Assembly (NCBI RefSeq): GCF_024701975.1
Contig: NZ_JANLNM010000008.1
Coordinates: 305,689 to 369,688 of the forward strand
DNA length: 64,000 nucleotides
Direction: 5' to 3'
Source of the DNA: Variovorax sp. ZS18.2.2
GTDB taxonomy: Bacteria > Pseudomonadota > Gammaproteobacteria > Burkholderiales > Burkholderiaceae_C
Under the pieces are notes generated by a model. That model did not search any database. It had not been told where the DNA came from and saw only the letters and a program-made list of their open reading frames with translations. The translations under genes were made by a program, and so were the position numbers. Positions 33,847 to 42,335 of the stretch are shown here, piece by piece (the stretch's first letter is position 1; every line of letters starts with the position of its first letter).

Positions 33847-34461
33847 GTGTCGATCTACGAATTGAAGCCGCGTTTCCAGGCCCTGCTCCGGCCACTGGTG
33901 GTCCGGCTGCATGCGATGGGCGTCACGGCCAACCAGGTCACGCTGGCGGCGTGCGTCGTCTCGGTCGCGCTCGGGCTCTGGCTTTTCTTTGCGGCGCCTT
34001 CGCTTGCAGCCTTCGGGCTCATTCCGGCCTGGATGTTCCTGCGCATGGCCTTCAATGCCATCGACGGCATGCTGGCCCGCGAGCACAACCAGCAAAGCAA
34101 GCTGGGCGCCTTCCTCAACGAACTGACCGACGTGGTCTCCGACGCCGCGCTCTACCTGCCCTTTGCGCTGGTGGTGCCCTTCAGCCCGTTCTGGGTCGGC
34201 ACGGTGATCGTGCTGGCCGGGCTCAGCGAATTCGCCGGCGCGCTGGGTCCCACGGTGGGCGCCTCGCGCCGCTACGACGGCCCGCTGGGCAAGAGCGACC
34301 GGGCCTTCGTGTTCGGCGCACTCGGCCTCTATGTGGCGCTGGGCTGGCCGCTCGCAGGCTGGACGGCCTGGCTGATGCCGCTACTGGCGGCGCTCGTGGC
34401 CTGGACCATCGTCAACCGCATCCGCCGCGCATTGGCCGAAGCCGATGCCGCCGGCCGCTGA
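33847..34461 (+). CDS. CDP-alcohol phosphatidyltransferase (YnbA-like)
   Basis: A 204-aa membrane enzyme transferring a phosphatidyl group from CDP-diacylglycerol to an alcohol. The CDP-alcohol motif is NAIDGMLAREHNQQSKLG then AFLNELTDVVSD (residues 70-99). Two of the four canonical acidic positions are Asn (Asn70 and Asn91), while Asp73 and Asp95 remain. Hydrophobic helices follow. It starts a run of six same-strand genes whose first members match the E. coli ynbABCD set. GTG start with AGGGGAAGG about 8 nt upstream. The alcohol acceptor is unknown. Confidence 0.85.
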   Translation: MSIYELKPRFQALLRPLVVRLHAMGVTANQVTLAACVVSVALGLWLFFAAPSLAAFGLIPAWMFLRMAFNAIDGMLAREHNQQSKLGAFLNELTDVVSDAALYLPFALVVPFSPFWVGTVIVLAGLSEFAGALGPTVGASRRYDGPLGKSDRAFVFGALGLYVALGWPLAGWTAWLMPLLAALVAWTIVNRIRRALAEADAAGR

Positions 34462-34496
34462 ACACATACCTACAAACAGATATCGACAGGGATTCA

Positions 34497-36263
34497 ATGA
34501 CCGACACCACACCACGCATCGCGCAAGAGCTGCACTTCCAGACGCACGACGGCGAATCGCTTTTCTACCGCCACTGGCCGGCCACGGGCGCCGTGCGCCG
34601 CGGCGCCATCGTGCTGTTCCACCGCGGCCACGAGCACGGCGCGCGCATGGCGCACCTGGTCGACGAACTCGATCTGCCCGATTTCGACTTCTACGCCTGG
34701 GACGCGCGCGGCCACGGCCGCTCGCCGGGCCAGCGCGGCTACAGCCCGAGCTTCGGCACCTCGGTGCGCGACGTGCAGACCTTCGTCCACCACATCGGCA
34801 CCGCGCACGGCGTAGCCGAGCAGGACATCCACGTGGTCGCGCAGAGCGTGGGCGCAGTGCTGATCGCCACCTGGGCGCACGACTACGCCCCCAAGGTGCG
34901 AGGCCTCACGCTGGCCTCGCCGGCCTTCAAGGTGAAGCTCTATGTGCCCTTCGCGCGCGCCGGGCTCGGGCTGATGCACAAGCTGCGCGGCCTCTTTTTC
35001 GTCAACAGCTACGTGAAGGCGAAGTTCCTCACGCACGACCCGGAACGCATCGCGAGCTACGAAAGCGATCCGCTGATCTCGCGGCCCATCGCGGTCAACA
35101 TCCTGCTCGGCCTCTACGAAGCGGCCGACCGCGTGGTGGCCGATGCCAACGCGATCACGCTGCCGGTGCAGTTGCTCATTTCCGGCGCCGACTGGGTGGT
35201 GCACCACAAGCCGCAGCACCAGTTCTTCGAGCGGCTGGGCAGCGCCGTGAAGACCAAGACCGAACTGCCGGGCTTCTTTCACGACACGCTGGGCGAAAAA
35301 GACCGGGCGCCGGCCGTCGCGCAGATCCGCGAATTCATCCTGCAGCGCTTCGACGCGCCCGCCGTGCCGGTCGACCGCACCGCGGCGCACCTCGCCGGCG
35401 ACACGGCCGACGAATCGCGCGCACTGGCCGAACCGCTCTCGCCGCTGTCGGCGCGCGGCGCCTACTGGGCGATGACGCGCGGTGGGCTGCGCATCGGCGG
35501 CAAGCTGTCGAACGGCATCGCGCTCGGTCACGCGACCGGCTTCGACTCGGGCAGCACGCTCGACTACGTCTACCGCAACCGCCCCGCAGGCAAGGGGCCG
35601 CTGGGCCGGAGCATCGACAACACCTACCTCAACTCGATCGGCTGGCGCGGCATCCGGCAACGCAAGATCCACGTCGAGGAGCTGCTGCGCATTGCGATGG
35701 AGCGGCTGGCCGAAATGCACCGCGAGGTGCGGGTGATGGACATCGCCGCAGGCCACGGCCGCTACGTGCTCGACGCGGTGCTCGCGAGCCCGGTCAAGGC
35801 CAGCTCGATCCTGCTGCGCGACTACAGCGACATCAACGTGCGCGACGGCCGCGCACTCATCGCCGAGAAGGGGCTGCAGGACACCGCGCAGTTCGTGCAG
35901 GCCGATGCCTTCGACCGCATCAGCCTCGCTACGGTGACGCCGCGGCCCACGCTGGCGGTGGTGTCGGGCCTGTACGAACTCTTCCCCGACAACGAGATGG
36001 TGCAGCGCTCGCTCGCGGGCGTGGGCGATGCGGTGGAAGACCGCGGCTACCTCGTCTACACCGGGCAGCCGTGGCATCCGCAGCTCGAAATGATCGCGCG
36101 CGCACTCACCAGCCACCGCCAGGGCGAGGCCTGGGTCATGCGCCGCCGCACGCAGGTCGAGATGGACCAACTGGTGGAAGAAGCGGGCTTCCGCAAGATC
36201 GACCAGCGGGTCGATGAGTGGGGGATCTTTACGGTTTCGCTGGCGGTGCGTACCGGGCGATGA
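34497..36263 (+). CDS. Bifunctional alpha/beta hydrolase - SAM methyltransferase (YnbC-like)
   Basis: A 588-aa two-domain protein. Residues about 1-300 form a serine aminopeptidase/monoacylglycerol-lipase-like hydrolase (FHRGHEHGARM, WDARGHGRSPGQRG, nucleophile elbow VVAQSVGAV). Residues about 385-588 form a class I methyltransferase (VMDIAAGHGRYVLDAV, LVSGLYELFPDN-type active region, GYLVYTGQPWHPQLEMIARAL). The same architecture occurs in E. coli YnbC. Being second in the phospholipid operon, it may trim acyl chains and methylate a head group; that is inference. Confidence 0.85.
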   Translation: MTDTTPRIAQELHFQTHDGESLFYRHWPATGAVRRGAIVLFHRGHEHGARMAHLVDELDLPDFDFYAWDARGHGRSPGQRGYSPSFGTSVRDVQTFVHHIGTAHGVAEQDIHVVAQSVGAVLIATWAHDYAPKVRGLTLASPAFKVKLYVPFARAGLGLMHKLRGLFFVNSYVKAKFLTHDPERIASYESDPLISRPIAVNILLGLYEAADRVVADANAITLPVQLLISGADWVVHHKPQHQFFERLGSAVKTKTELPGFFHDTLGEKDRAPAVAQIREFILQRFDAPAVPVDRTAAHLAGDTADESRALAEPLSPLSARGAYWAMTRGGLRIGGKLSNGIALGHATGFDSGSTLDYVYRNRPAGKGPLGRSIDNTYLNSIGWRGIRQRKIHVEELLRIAMERLAEMHREVRVMDIAAGHGRYVLDAVLASPVKASSILLRDYSDINVRDGRALIAEKGLQDTAQFVQADAFDRISLATVTPRPTLAVVSGLYELFPDNEMVQRSLAGVGDAVEDRGYLVYTGQPWHPQLEMIARALTSHRQGEAWVMRRRTQVEMDQLVEEAGFRKIDQRVDEWGIFTVSLAVRTGR

Positions 36264-37615
36264 AAGCTTGGCTTGGGCAGCGTCCGTGGAAGCGCGCTGC
36301 CGCATGGCTGGTGTTCCTCGGGCCGCTGTTCTATGCGACCTACGGCTTCGCCAACTGGTGGGCCACCACGCGCGCGAACGTGCCTTCGATGGCCTTCGAC
36401 TGGGAGCGGCAGATCCCGTTCTGGCCATGGACGATCTTCCCGTACTGGACGATCAATGTGTTCTACGCGCTGTCGCTGTTCCTCGCGCGCAGCAAGCACA
36501 CGCTGGACCGGCATGCACTGCGGCTCGTCACGGCGACGCTCGTCGCCTGCACCTGCTTCATCGTCTGGCCGCTGCATTTCAGCTTCGGGCAGCCGCCAGT
36601 CGATGGCGCGCCGGCGTTTCTCTTCAACGCGCTGCGCGGCTTCGACCAGCCGTTCAACCAGGCGCCTTCGCTGCATATCGCGCTGGCCGTGATCCTGTGG
36701 GACTGGTACCGGCAATTCATCCGTCCGTTGTGGGCGCGGCTGGTGCTGCATGTGTGGGCGTTCGCGATCTGCGCCTCGGTGCTCACGACGTGGCAGCACC
36801 ACTTCATCGACATTCCGACCGGCGCTCTGCTCGGGGTGGTGTGCGTGTGGCTGTGGCCACTGGAACGGGTGGTGTCGATGCGGCGCGCCTGGCAGGTCAC
36901 GCGCTTTGCCCGAGACAGGCAGCGCTGGAAGCTCGCGGGGTTCTATGCGGTGGGCGCGGTGCTGTTCCTCGCCGCTGCCTTATACGGCGGCGGTGTGTGG
37001 CTGTGGCTCGCATGGCCGGCCGCATCGCTCGCCTTCGTGGCGCTCAACTACATCGGTTTCGGCGCGCGCGGCTTCCAGATGGACGGACGCGGGCGCATGG
37101 GCTGGGCGGCGCGCTGGATGCTCGCGCCTTACCGGCTCGGCGCCGCGATCAACGCCTGGCTCTGGACGCGCAAGCTGCCCGCATCGGTAGAGGTGGTGCC
37201 CGGCCTGCGGCTCGGCCGGCGACCCACGCGGGCCGAATGGCTCGCCGCCGGCAAGCCGCGGCTCGTGAGCCTGTGCGCCGAATTGCAGATGCCGGCCGGC
37301 GTGCCGCATGCGCGCTGCGTGCCCTTGCTCGACCTGACAGTGCCGCCGACAGTGCGGCTGCAGCGCGCAGCCGCGGTCATCGAAGGGCAGCGGCGCAACG
37401 CCGATGGTGCCCCCGTGTGGGTCTGCTGCGCGCTCGGCTTTTCGCGCAGCGCCGCGGCGGTGATCGCATGGCTCGGCCGCTACGGCTCGGCAGGCGGCCT
37501 CGCGCAAGCCGAGGACGCGGTGCGCCGTGCCCGGCCGCAGATCGTGCTGCGCCCCGCATGGCTGCGTTCGCTCGCGCCCTTGAATCCTGTGCGGGAGGTT
37601 CCACCCCATGACTGA
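36260..37615 (+). CDS. PAP2 phosphatase - dual-specificity phosphatase fusion (YnbD-like)
   Basis: A 451-aa membrane protein. The N-terminal PAP2 domain has six helices with phosphatase motifs APSLHIALA and TTWQHHFIDIPTG. The C-terminal part carries a cysteine-phosphatase loop CCALGFSRSA (CxxxxxR kept; the residue before the catalytic Cys is Cys rather than the usual His). Family members dephosphorylate lipid phosphates such as phosphatidylglycerophosphate. ATG 36260 overlaps the previous stop (ATGA), favoured over GTG 36218, which would overlap by 46 nt. Matches E. coli YnbD in layout. Confidence 0.85.
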   Translation: MKAWLGQRPWKRAAAWLVFLGPLFYATYGFANWWATTRANVPSMAFDWERQIPFWPWTIFPYWTINVFYALSLFLARSKHTLDRHALRLVTATLVACTCFIVWPLHFSFGQPPVDGAPAFLFNALRGFDQPFNQAPSLHIALAVILWDWYRQFIRPLWARLVLHVWAFAICASVLTTWQHHFIDIPTGALLGVVCVWLWPLERVVSMRRAWQVTRFARDRQRWKLAGFYAVGAVLFLAAALYGGGVWLWLAWPAASLAFVALNYIGFGARGFQMDGRGRMGWAARWMLAPYRLGAAINAWLWTRKLPASVEVVPGLRLGRRPTRAEWLAAGKPRLVSLCAELQMPAGVPHARCVPLLDLTVPPTVRLQRAAAVIEGQRRNADGAPVWVCCALGFSRSAAAVIAWLGRYGSAGGLAQAEDAVRRARPQIVLRPAWLRSLAPLNPVREVPPHD

Positions 37616-38048
37616 CAACGACCGCGCCACCTGCGCCGCGCTCGCCGGCCTGCTGCGCGCCTTCACGGTGCTGGCGGCCTGGGGCTTCGCGCTGACGTGC
37701 ATCGCGGCGCTGGTGCTCGCGCTCACGCTGCGTTCGCTCCCGACCACGCCCACCATGGGCTTCGGCGCAGTCGTGATCCTCGGCGTGCTCGAGCGCTATT
37801 TCGCCTTCCGGCTGCGGCTGGACCAGACGCTGTTCGACGACCTGGCGCGCGGCACCATCGCCTCGCTCGACGCACTCGACCGCGCACTGGACCGCCTCGG
37901 CCTTCGCAATGCGCCGTCGTCGCCTTCCACACGGCCGCTCGACGACCGCGTGCAGGGCACCCGCCAGCTCATGCAGCGCCATGCCATCGTGGTCGCCTGC
38001 CAGAGCGCCATGTTCCTTCTTGCCTTGATGACACAGGATTTCTCTTGA
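37608..38048 (+). CDS. Small membrane protein of the phospholipid operon (146 aa)
   Basis: No family recognised. Two hydrophobic helices at about residues 17-40 and 48-63 and one at the extreme C-terminus (IVVACQSAMFLLALMTQ) flank a soluble helical loop with LDALDRALDRLG. It overlaps the PAP2 fusion by 8 nt at its start and the acyltransferase by 4 nt at its end, so it is an integral member of the operon and may be a subunit of one of the lipid enzymes. Confidence 0.7.
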   Translation: MTDNDRATCAALAGLLRAFTVLAAWGFALTCIAALVLALTLRSLPTTPTMGFGAVVILGVLERYFAFRLRLDQTLFDDLARGTIASLDALDRALDRLGLRNAPSSPSTRPLDDRVQGTRQLMQRHAIVVACQSAMFLLALMTQDFS

Positions 38049-38752
38049 CCGACGAAAACAAGAACAACGACAAACCGGAGAGCACGGTGCTGCGCCGCGC
38101 GCTCGCCGTGGTGGCAGGCAAGCTGATCATCGGCGCCGCGGGCCTGCTGACCGGCGTGCGCGCCATCTGGAGTGGCACCACGCCCAAGGCCGAACAGACG
38201 CTCTACTTCGCCAATCACACGAGCCACGGCGACTTCGTGCTGCTGTGGGCGACGCTGCCGCCCGACCTGCGCGCCCTCACCCGGCCGGTGGCGGGACAGG
38301 ACTACTGGATGGCCTCGAAGGTGCGCCAGTTCATCGGCGCCGACGTGTTCAACGCGCTCATGATCCGCCGCGACGGCTCGGGCCAGGGCGACAACCCGGT
38401 CGAGCAGATGAAGGAGGCGCTGGAAGCCGGCGACTCGCTCATCATGTTTCCCGAGGGCACGCGCAACACCGGCGACGAGATCCTGCTGCCGCTCAAGAGC
38501 GGCCTCTTCCACCTGGCGCGCGCCTGCCCCAGCGTGCGGCTGGTGCCGGTGTGGATCGAGAACCTGAAGCGCGTGCTGCCCAAGGGCACGCTGGTGCCGA
38601 TTCCGCTGGCCTGCACGGTGCGCTTCGGCACGCCCATCAAGCTGGCCGAGGACGAAGACAAGAACACCTTCATCGCCCGCGCACGCACCGCCATGCTCGA
38701 CCTGCGCCCCGAATACGACCGCAACGACAAGGCCGAAGGCGCCGCATCATGA
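38045..38752 (+). CDS. PlsC-type lysophospholipid acyltransferase
   Basis: A 235-aa 1-acylglycerol-3-phosphate acyltransferase-like enzyme. Motif I is NHTSHGD (HxxxxD), and motif III is FPEGTRN with the downstream VPVWIENL. It would acylate a lysophospholipid to give phosphatidate-type substrate for the CDP-DAG synthase encoded next. Start: TTG 38045 overlapping the previous stop (TTGA); no ATG lies near the N-terminus in this frame, and both junctions overlap by 4 nt. This gene is an addition relative to E. coli ynbABCD. Confidence 0.88.
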   Translation: MTDENKNNDKPESTVLRRALAVVAGKLIIGAAGLLTGVRAIWSGTTPKAEQTLYFANHTSHGDFVLLWATLPPDLRALTRPVAGQDYWMASKVRQFIGADVFNALMIRRDGSGQGDNPVEQMKEALEAGDSLIMFPEGTRNTGDEILLPLKSGLFHLARACPSVRLVPVWIENLKRVLPKGTLVPIPLACTVRFGTPIKLAEDEDKNTFIARARTAMLDLRPEYDRNDKAEGAAS

Positions 38753-39705
38753 TGGAACTGTCTCCCTTCGCGTGGACCACGCTCAAGCTCTTCGGCGGCG
38801 TCTTCGGCGTGCTGCTGCTGGCCTCGGCCATCGGTGCGCTGCTCAAGTGGCGGGTGGCGCACGGCCAGCCGCATTCGGTGATCGACAACCTCAACTCCCG
38901 CGTGAACGCGTGGTGGGTGATGGTGGCGGTGATCGGGCTGGCCTTCGCCTTCGGCAAGGGCGGCGTGATCGTGCTCTTCTATTTGATCTCGTTCTATGCG
39001 CTGCGCGAATTCATCAGCCTCGCGTACACGCGGCGCGGCGACCATGCGGCGATCGCGCTCGCGTTCTTCATTGCGCTGCCGGGGCAGTACTTCCTGATCT
39101 GGATCGAGTGGTACGGGCTCTATTCGATCTTCATCCCGGTCTATGCCTTCCTGATCCTGCCGATCCTCGCGGCGGTGGGCGGCGACACGCAGCGCTTTCT
39201 GGAGCGCACCTCCAAGATCCAGTGGGGCCTGATGGTGTGCGTGTTCTGCATCAGCCACGTGCCCGCGCTGCTCACGCTGCAGATCCCGGGCTTCGAGGGC
39301 CGCAACCTGCTGCTGATCGCGTTCCTGGTGATCGTGGTGCAGGGCAGCGACGTGCTGCAGTACGTGTGGGGCAAGCTCTTCGGCAAGCGCAAGGTCGCGC
39401 CCGAGCTCTCGCCCTCCAAGACCTGGGAAGGCCTGATCGGCGGCGTGGCGAGTGCCACCGCACTGGGCGCGGCGCTCTATTGGGCGACGCCGTTCAACCC
39501 GTGGCAGGCGGCGCTGATGGCTTTCATGATCTGCTTCATGGGCTTCTTCGGCGGCCTCGTGATGTCGGCCATCAAGCGCGATCGCGGCGTGAAGGACTGG
39601 GGTTCGATGATCGAGGGCCACGGCGGCATGCTCGACCGGCTGGACTCGGTGATCTTCGCGGCGCCGATCTACTTTCACGCGCTGCGCTACTGGTGGGTGC
39701 CGTGA
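38749..39705 (+). CDS. Phosphatidate cytidylyltransferase (CdsA/YnbB-like)
   Basis: A 318-aa polytopic enzyme making CDP-diacylglycerol from phosphatidate and CTP. The signature of CTP-transferases is seen near the C-terminus: SAIKRDRGVKDWGSMIEGHG followed by GMLDRLDSVIF. An upstream SPSKTWEGLIGG matches the CdsA motif. Its product is the substrate of the CDP-alcohol phosphotransferase at the head of the operon. The start overlaps the PlsC stop (ATGA) and the stop overlaps the next start (GTGA). Probably a CdsA paralogue, as in ynbB. Confidence 0.92.
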   Translation: MMELSPFAWTTLKLFGGVFGVLLLASAIGALLKWRVAHGQPHSVIDNLNSRVNAWWVMVAVIGLAFAFGKGGVIVLFYLISFYALREFISLAYTRRGDHAAIALAFFIALPGQYFLIWIEWYGLYSIFIPVYAFLILPILAAVGGDTQRFLERTSKIQWGLMVCVFCISHVPALLTLQIPGFEGRNLLLIAFLVIVVQGSDVLQYVWGKLFGKRKVAPELSPSKTWEGLIGGVASATALGAALYWATPFNPWQAALMAFMICFMGFFGGLVMSAIKRDRGVKDWGSMIEGHGGMLDRLDSVIFAAPIYFHALRYWWVP

Positions 39706-40328
39706 CCACGGCGGCAGTCAAGAAGGTTGCGAAGCCCGCTGCGAAAGTGGAGCGCATCGTCGATGACACGCCCGCAGAGTTCGCCAATGCTGCGGCGCTC
39801 GCACGCTGGTACAAGCGCCACCACGGCACGCATGCCGGCGTGTGGCTGCGCATCGCGAAGAAGGCCAGCGGCATCGCCTCCGTCGACCACCCCGAGGCAC
39901 TCGAGATCGCGCTGTGCTTCGGCTGGATCGACGGGCAGCGCAAGAGCGACGGCGAACAGTATTTCCTGCAGCGCTTCACGCCGCGCACCGCGCGCAGCAC
40001 CTGGTCAAAGATCAACCGCGACAAGGCGCTGAAGCTGATCGACGAAGCGCGCATGCAGCCGGCCGGGCTGGCCGAGGTGGAACGCGCAAAGGCCGATGGC
40101 CGCTGGGACGCGGCCTACGACGCCGCGAGCGTGGCGACCGTGCCGCCCGACCTGCAGGCCGCGCTCGATGCGAACAAGAAGGCCGCGAAGTTCTTCGCCA
40201 CGCTGGACGCGCGCAACCGCTATGCGGTGCTGTTCCGCACGCAGGGCGCGAAGAAGGTCGAGACGCGTGCGCGGCGCATCGCGCAGTTCGTGGCGATGCT
40301 GGCGAAGGGCGAGAAGGTCTATCCCTGA
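39702..40328 (+). CDS. YdeI/OmpD-associated (OmdA) family protein
   Basis: A 208-aa soluble protein with the YdeI pattern: LARWYKRHHGTHAGVWLRIAKK, the conserved CFGWIDGQRKS, and RFTPRTARSTWSKINRDKA, with a C-terminal RRIAQFVAMLAKGEKVYP helix. Family members are linked to stress or bacteriocin protection; the biochemical role is unknown. GTG start overlaps the cdsA-like stop, so it shares the lipid operon. The stop abuts the convergent ruvA stop with no gap. Confidence 0.85.
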   Translation: MTTAAVKKVAKPAAKVERIVDDTPAEFANAAALARWYKRHHGTHAGVWLRIAKKASGIASVDHPEALEIALCFGWIDGQRKSDGEQYFLQRFTPRTARSTWSKINRDKALKLIDEARMQPAGLAEVERAKADGRWDAAYDAASVATVPPDLQAALDANKKAAKFFATLDARNRYAVLFRTQGAKKVETRARRIAQFVAMLAKGEKVYP

Positions 40329-40901
40329 TTACTTCGCCAGCGCCTTCAGCGCCAGCTTGATGCCTTCGCTCACCGTCGCATCCTTGGGCAGCGCCTTGAG
40401 CGCCAATGCCGCTTCCTTGTCGCTGTAGCCCAACGCGATCAGCGCCTGCAGGATGTCGGCCTGCGCGTCGGAGGTCGCATGCGTCGGCAGTCCGATGTCC
40501 GCGCCCAGCTTGCCCTTGAGCTCCAGCAGCAGCCGCTCGGCGGTCTTCTTGCCGATGCCCGGAATCTTCACGAGCCGGCCGAGTTCCTGCGTGGTGATCG
40601 CCTGCGACAGCTCGCCCACGCTCATGCCGGAGAGCACCCCGAGCGCGGTGCGCGGGCCCACGCCGGTGATCTTGATGAGCTGGCGGAAGGCCGCACGCTC
40701 CTCGGCGGTGCCGAAACCGTAGAGAATCTGCGCGTCCTCGCGCACCACGAAGTGCGTGAGCAGCGAAACGCGCTCTCCGGTGCCGGGCAGGTTGTAGAAC
40801 GTGCTCATCGGCACATCGACCTCGTAGCCGACGCCATTGCAGTCCACCACCACTTGCGGTGGGTTGCGCTCGGCCAGTACGCCGGTGAGTTTGCCTATCA
40901 T
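40329..40901 (-). CDS. ruvA: Holliday junction DNA-binding protein RuvA
   Basis: A 190-aa tetramerising protein that recognises Holliday junctions and loads RuvB. N-terminal OB fold MIGKLTGVLAER ... VDCNGVGYEVDVPMS, two helix-hairpin-helix motifs (LIKITGVGPRTALGVLS and LVKIPGIGKKTAERLLLEL), and the C-terminal RuvB-binding UBA-like domain ALIALGYSDKEAALALKAL are present. ruvB lies 6.6 kb downstream on the same strand with an opposite-strand operon between them. Confidence 0.98.
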   Translation of the reverse strand: MIGKLTGVLAERNPPQVVVDCNGVGYEVDVPMSTFYNLPGTGERVSLLTHFVVREDAQILYGFGTAEERAAFRQLIKITGVGPRTALGVLSGMSVGELSQAITTQELGRLVKIPGIGKKTAERLLLELKGKLGADIGLPTHATSDAQADILQALIALGYSDKEAALALKALPKDATVSEGIKLALKALAK

Positions 40902-40921
40902 GGGTGCCCTTTTTCCTTGAA

Positions 40922-41872
40922 ATGTCCGGCGTGATTCTGCGACACACCTTTACCCCACCGAACAACTCGCGCCTCGGACACCTGTGCGGACCACTGGACG
41001 CCCACCTGCGCCGCATCGAAGAAGCGCTGGGCGTGAAGATCGCGCACCGCCACGAGCAGTTCAAGGTCGATGGCCCCAAGGCCTCGGCGCAGCGCGCGAT
41101 GGACGTGCTGCAGGCGCTGTACGAAATCGCCCAGCGTCCGATCGATCCGGCCGTGGTGCAGCTCACGCTGGCGGGCGATGGCTCGATGAGCGACGAGGAT
41201 TCGGCCATGCTCGTCACCCGCCGCGCCGACCTGCGCGCGCGCACGCCGACACAGGCGCTGTACCTGGACAACATCGCCAAGCACGACATCACCTTCGGCA
41301 TCGGCCCGGCCGGCACCGGCAAGACCTACCTCGCGGTGGCCTGCGCGGTCGATGCGCTGGAGCGCGCGGCGGTGCAACGCATCGTGCTCACGCGGCCGGC
41401 CGTGGAAGCCGGTGAGCGGCTCGGCTTTCTGCCGGGCGACCTGACGCAGAAGGTCGACCCCTACCTGCGCCCGCTGTACGACGCGCTCTACGACCTCATG
41501 GGCTACGAGAAGGTGCAGAAGGCCTTCGAGCGCAACGCGCTGGAGATCGCGCCGCTGGCCTTCATGCGCGGGCGCACGCTGAACAACGCGTTCGTGATCC
41601 TCGATGAGGCGCAGAACACCTCGGTCGAGCAGATGAAGATGTTCCTCACGCGCATCGGCTTCGGCGCGAAGGCGGTGGTGACGGGCGACGTGAGCCAGAT
41701 CGACCTGCCCAAGCAGCAGCTCAGCGGCCTGATCGACGCCGAGCGCGTGCTCAGGCGCGTGAGCGGCATCGCGATCACGCACTTCACGAGTGCCGACGTG
41801 GTGCGGCATCCGCTGGTGGCGAAGATCGTGGACGCCTACGACGGGCAGCGCAAACGCACGAGTGCGCACTGA
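40922..41872 (+). CDS. ybeZ: PhoH-family ATPase (YbeZ)
   Basis: A 316-aa PhoH-like ATPase/RNA-associated protein paired with YbeY. Motifs: Walker A GIGPAGTGKTYL, VLTRPAVEAGERLGFLPGD, and Walker B NAFVILDEAQNTS, followed by GDVSQIDLP. ybeY follows after one base, the common ybeZ-ybeY order for rRNA processing. Start taken at ATG 40922 (MSGVILRHTF); a GTG at 40904 would extend it by six codons. It faces ruvA with only about 20 nt between start codons, so promoters must overlap coding sequence. Confidence 0.94.
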   Translation: MSGVILRHTFTPPNNSRLGHLCGPLDAHLRRIEEALGVKIAHRHEQFKVDGPKASAQRAMDVLQALYEIAQRPIDPAVVQLTLAGDGSMSDEDSAMLVTRRADLRARTPTQALYLDNIAKHDITFGIGPAGTGKTYLAVACAVDALERAAVQRIVLTRPAVEAGERLGFLPGDLTQKVDPYLRPLYDALYDLMGYEKVQKAFERNALEIAPLAFMRGRTLNNAFVILDEAQNTSVEQMKMFLTRIGFGAKAVVTGDVSQIDLPKQQLSGLIDAERVLRRVSGIAITHFTSADVVRHPLVAKIVDAYDGQRKRTSAH

Positions 41873-41873
41873 G

Positions 41874-42335
41874 ATGGCGCTGCCGGCACTTTCTCTTTCG
41901 CTGCAGTTCGGTCGCTTCAAGGGCGTCGAGCGGCACCGCATCGCGCTGCCGCGCCACCGCGTCACGCGCTGCATCCGCCATGCGTTGGACATCGACGGCG
42001 AGATCACGGTGCGCATCGTCGATGCCGACGAAGGCCAGCGCCTGAACCGCGAATTCCGCGGCAAGGACTACGCGACCAACGTGCTGACCTTCGACTATGC
42101 GCAGAGCCCGGTCGCCATGGCCGACCTGGTGCTGTGCGCGCCGGTGGTCGCGCGCGAGGCGAAGGAGCAACGCAAGACGCTGGCCGCGCACTACGCGCAC
42201 CTGCTGGTGCACGGCACGCTGCACGCGCAGGGCTGGGACCACGAGACCAGCGAAGCCGACGCCGACGAGATGGAGGCATACGAAATCCAGATCCTCGCGG
42301 AGCTGGGCATCCGCAATCCCTACGGCAAGGGATGA
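41874..42335 (+). CDS. ybeY: rRNA maturation endoribonuclease YbeY
   Basis: A 153-aa zinc-dependent endoribonuclease for 16S rRNA 3' maturation. The metal motif is HLLVHGTLHAQGWDHE (three His), preceded by the conserved RGKDYATNVLTFDY. It follows ybeZ directly, and its stop overlaps the ATG of a methyltransferase gene (ATGA). Confidence 0.97.
   Translation: MALPALSLSLQFGRFKGVERHRIALPRHRVTRCIRHALDIDGEITVRIVDADEGQRLNREFRGKDYATNVLTFDYAQSPVAMADLVLCAPVVAREAKEQRKTLAAHYAHLLVHGTLHAQGWDHETSEADADEMEAYEIQILAELGIRNPYGKG

Noticed and set aside
36218..36260. Earlier GTG start for the PAP2-DUSP gene
   Set aside because: It would overlap the previous gene by 46 nt with no ribosome site; ATG 36260 gives the ATGA coupling seen throughout this operon.
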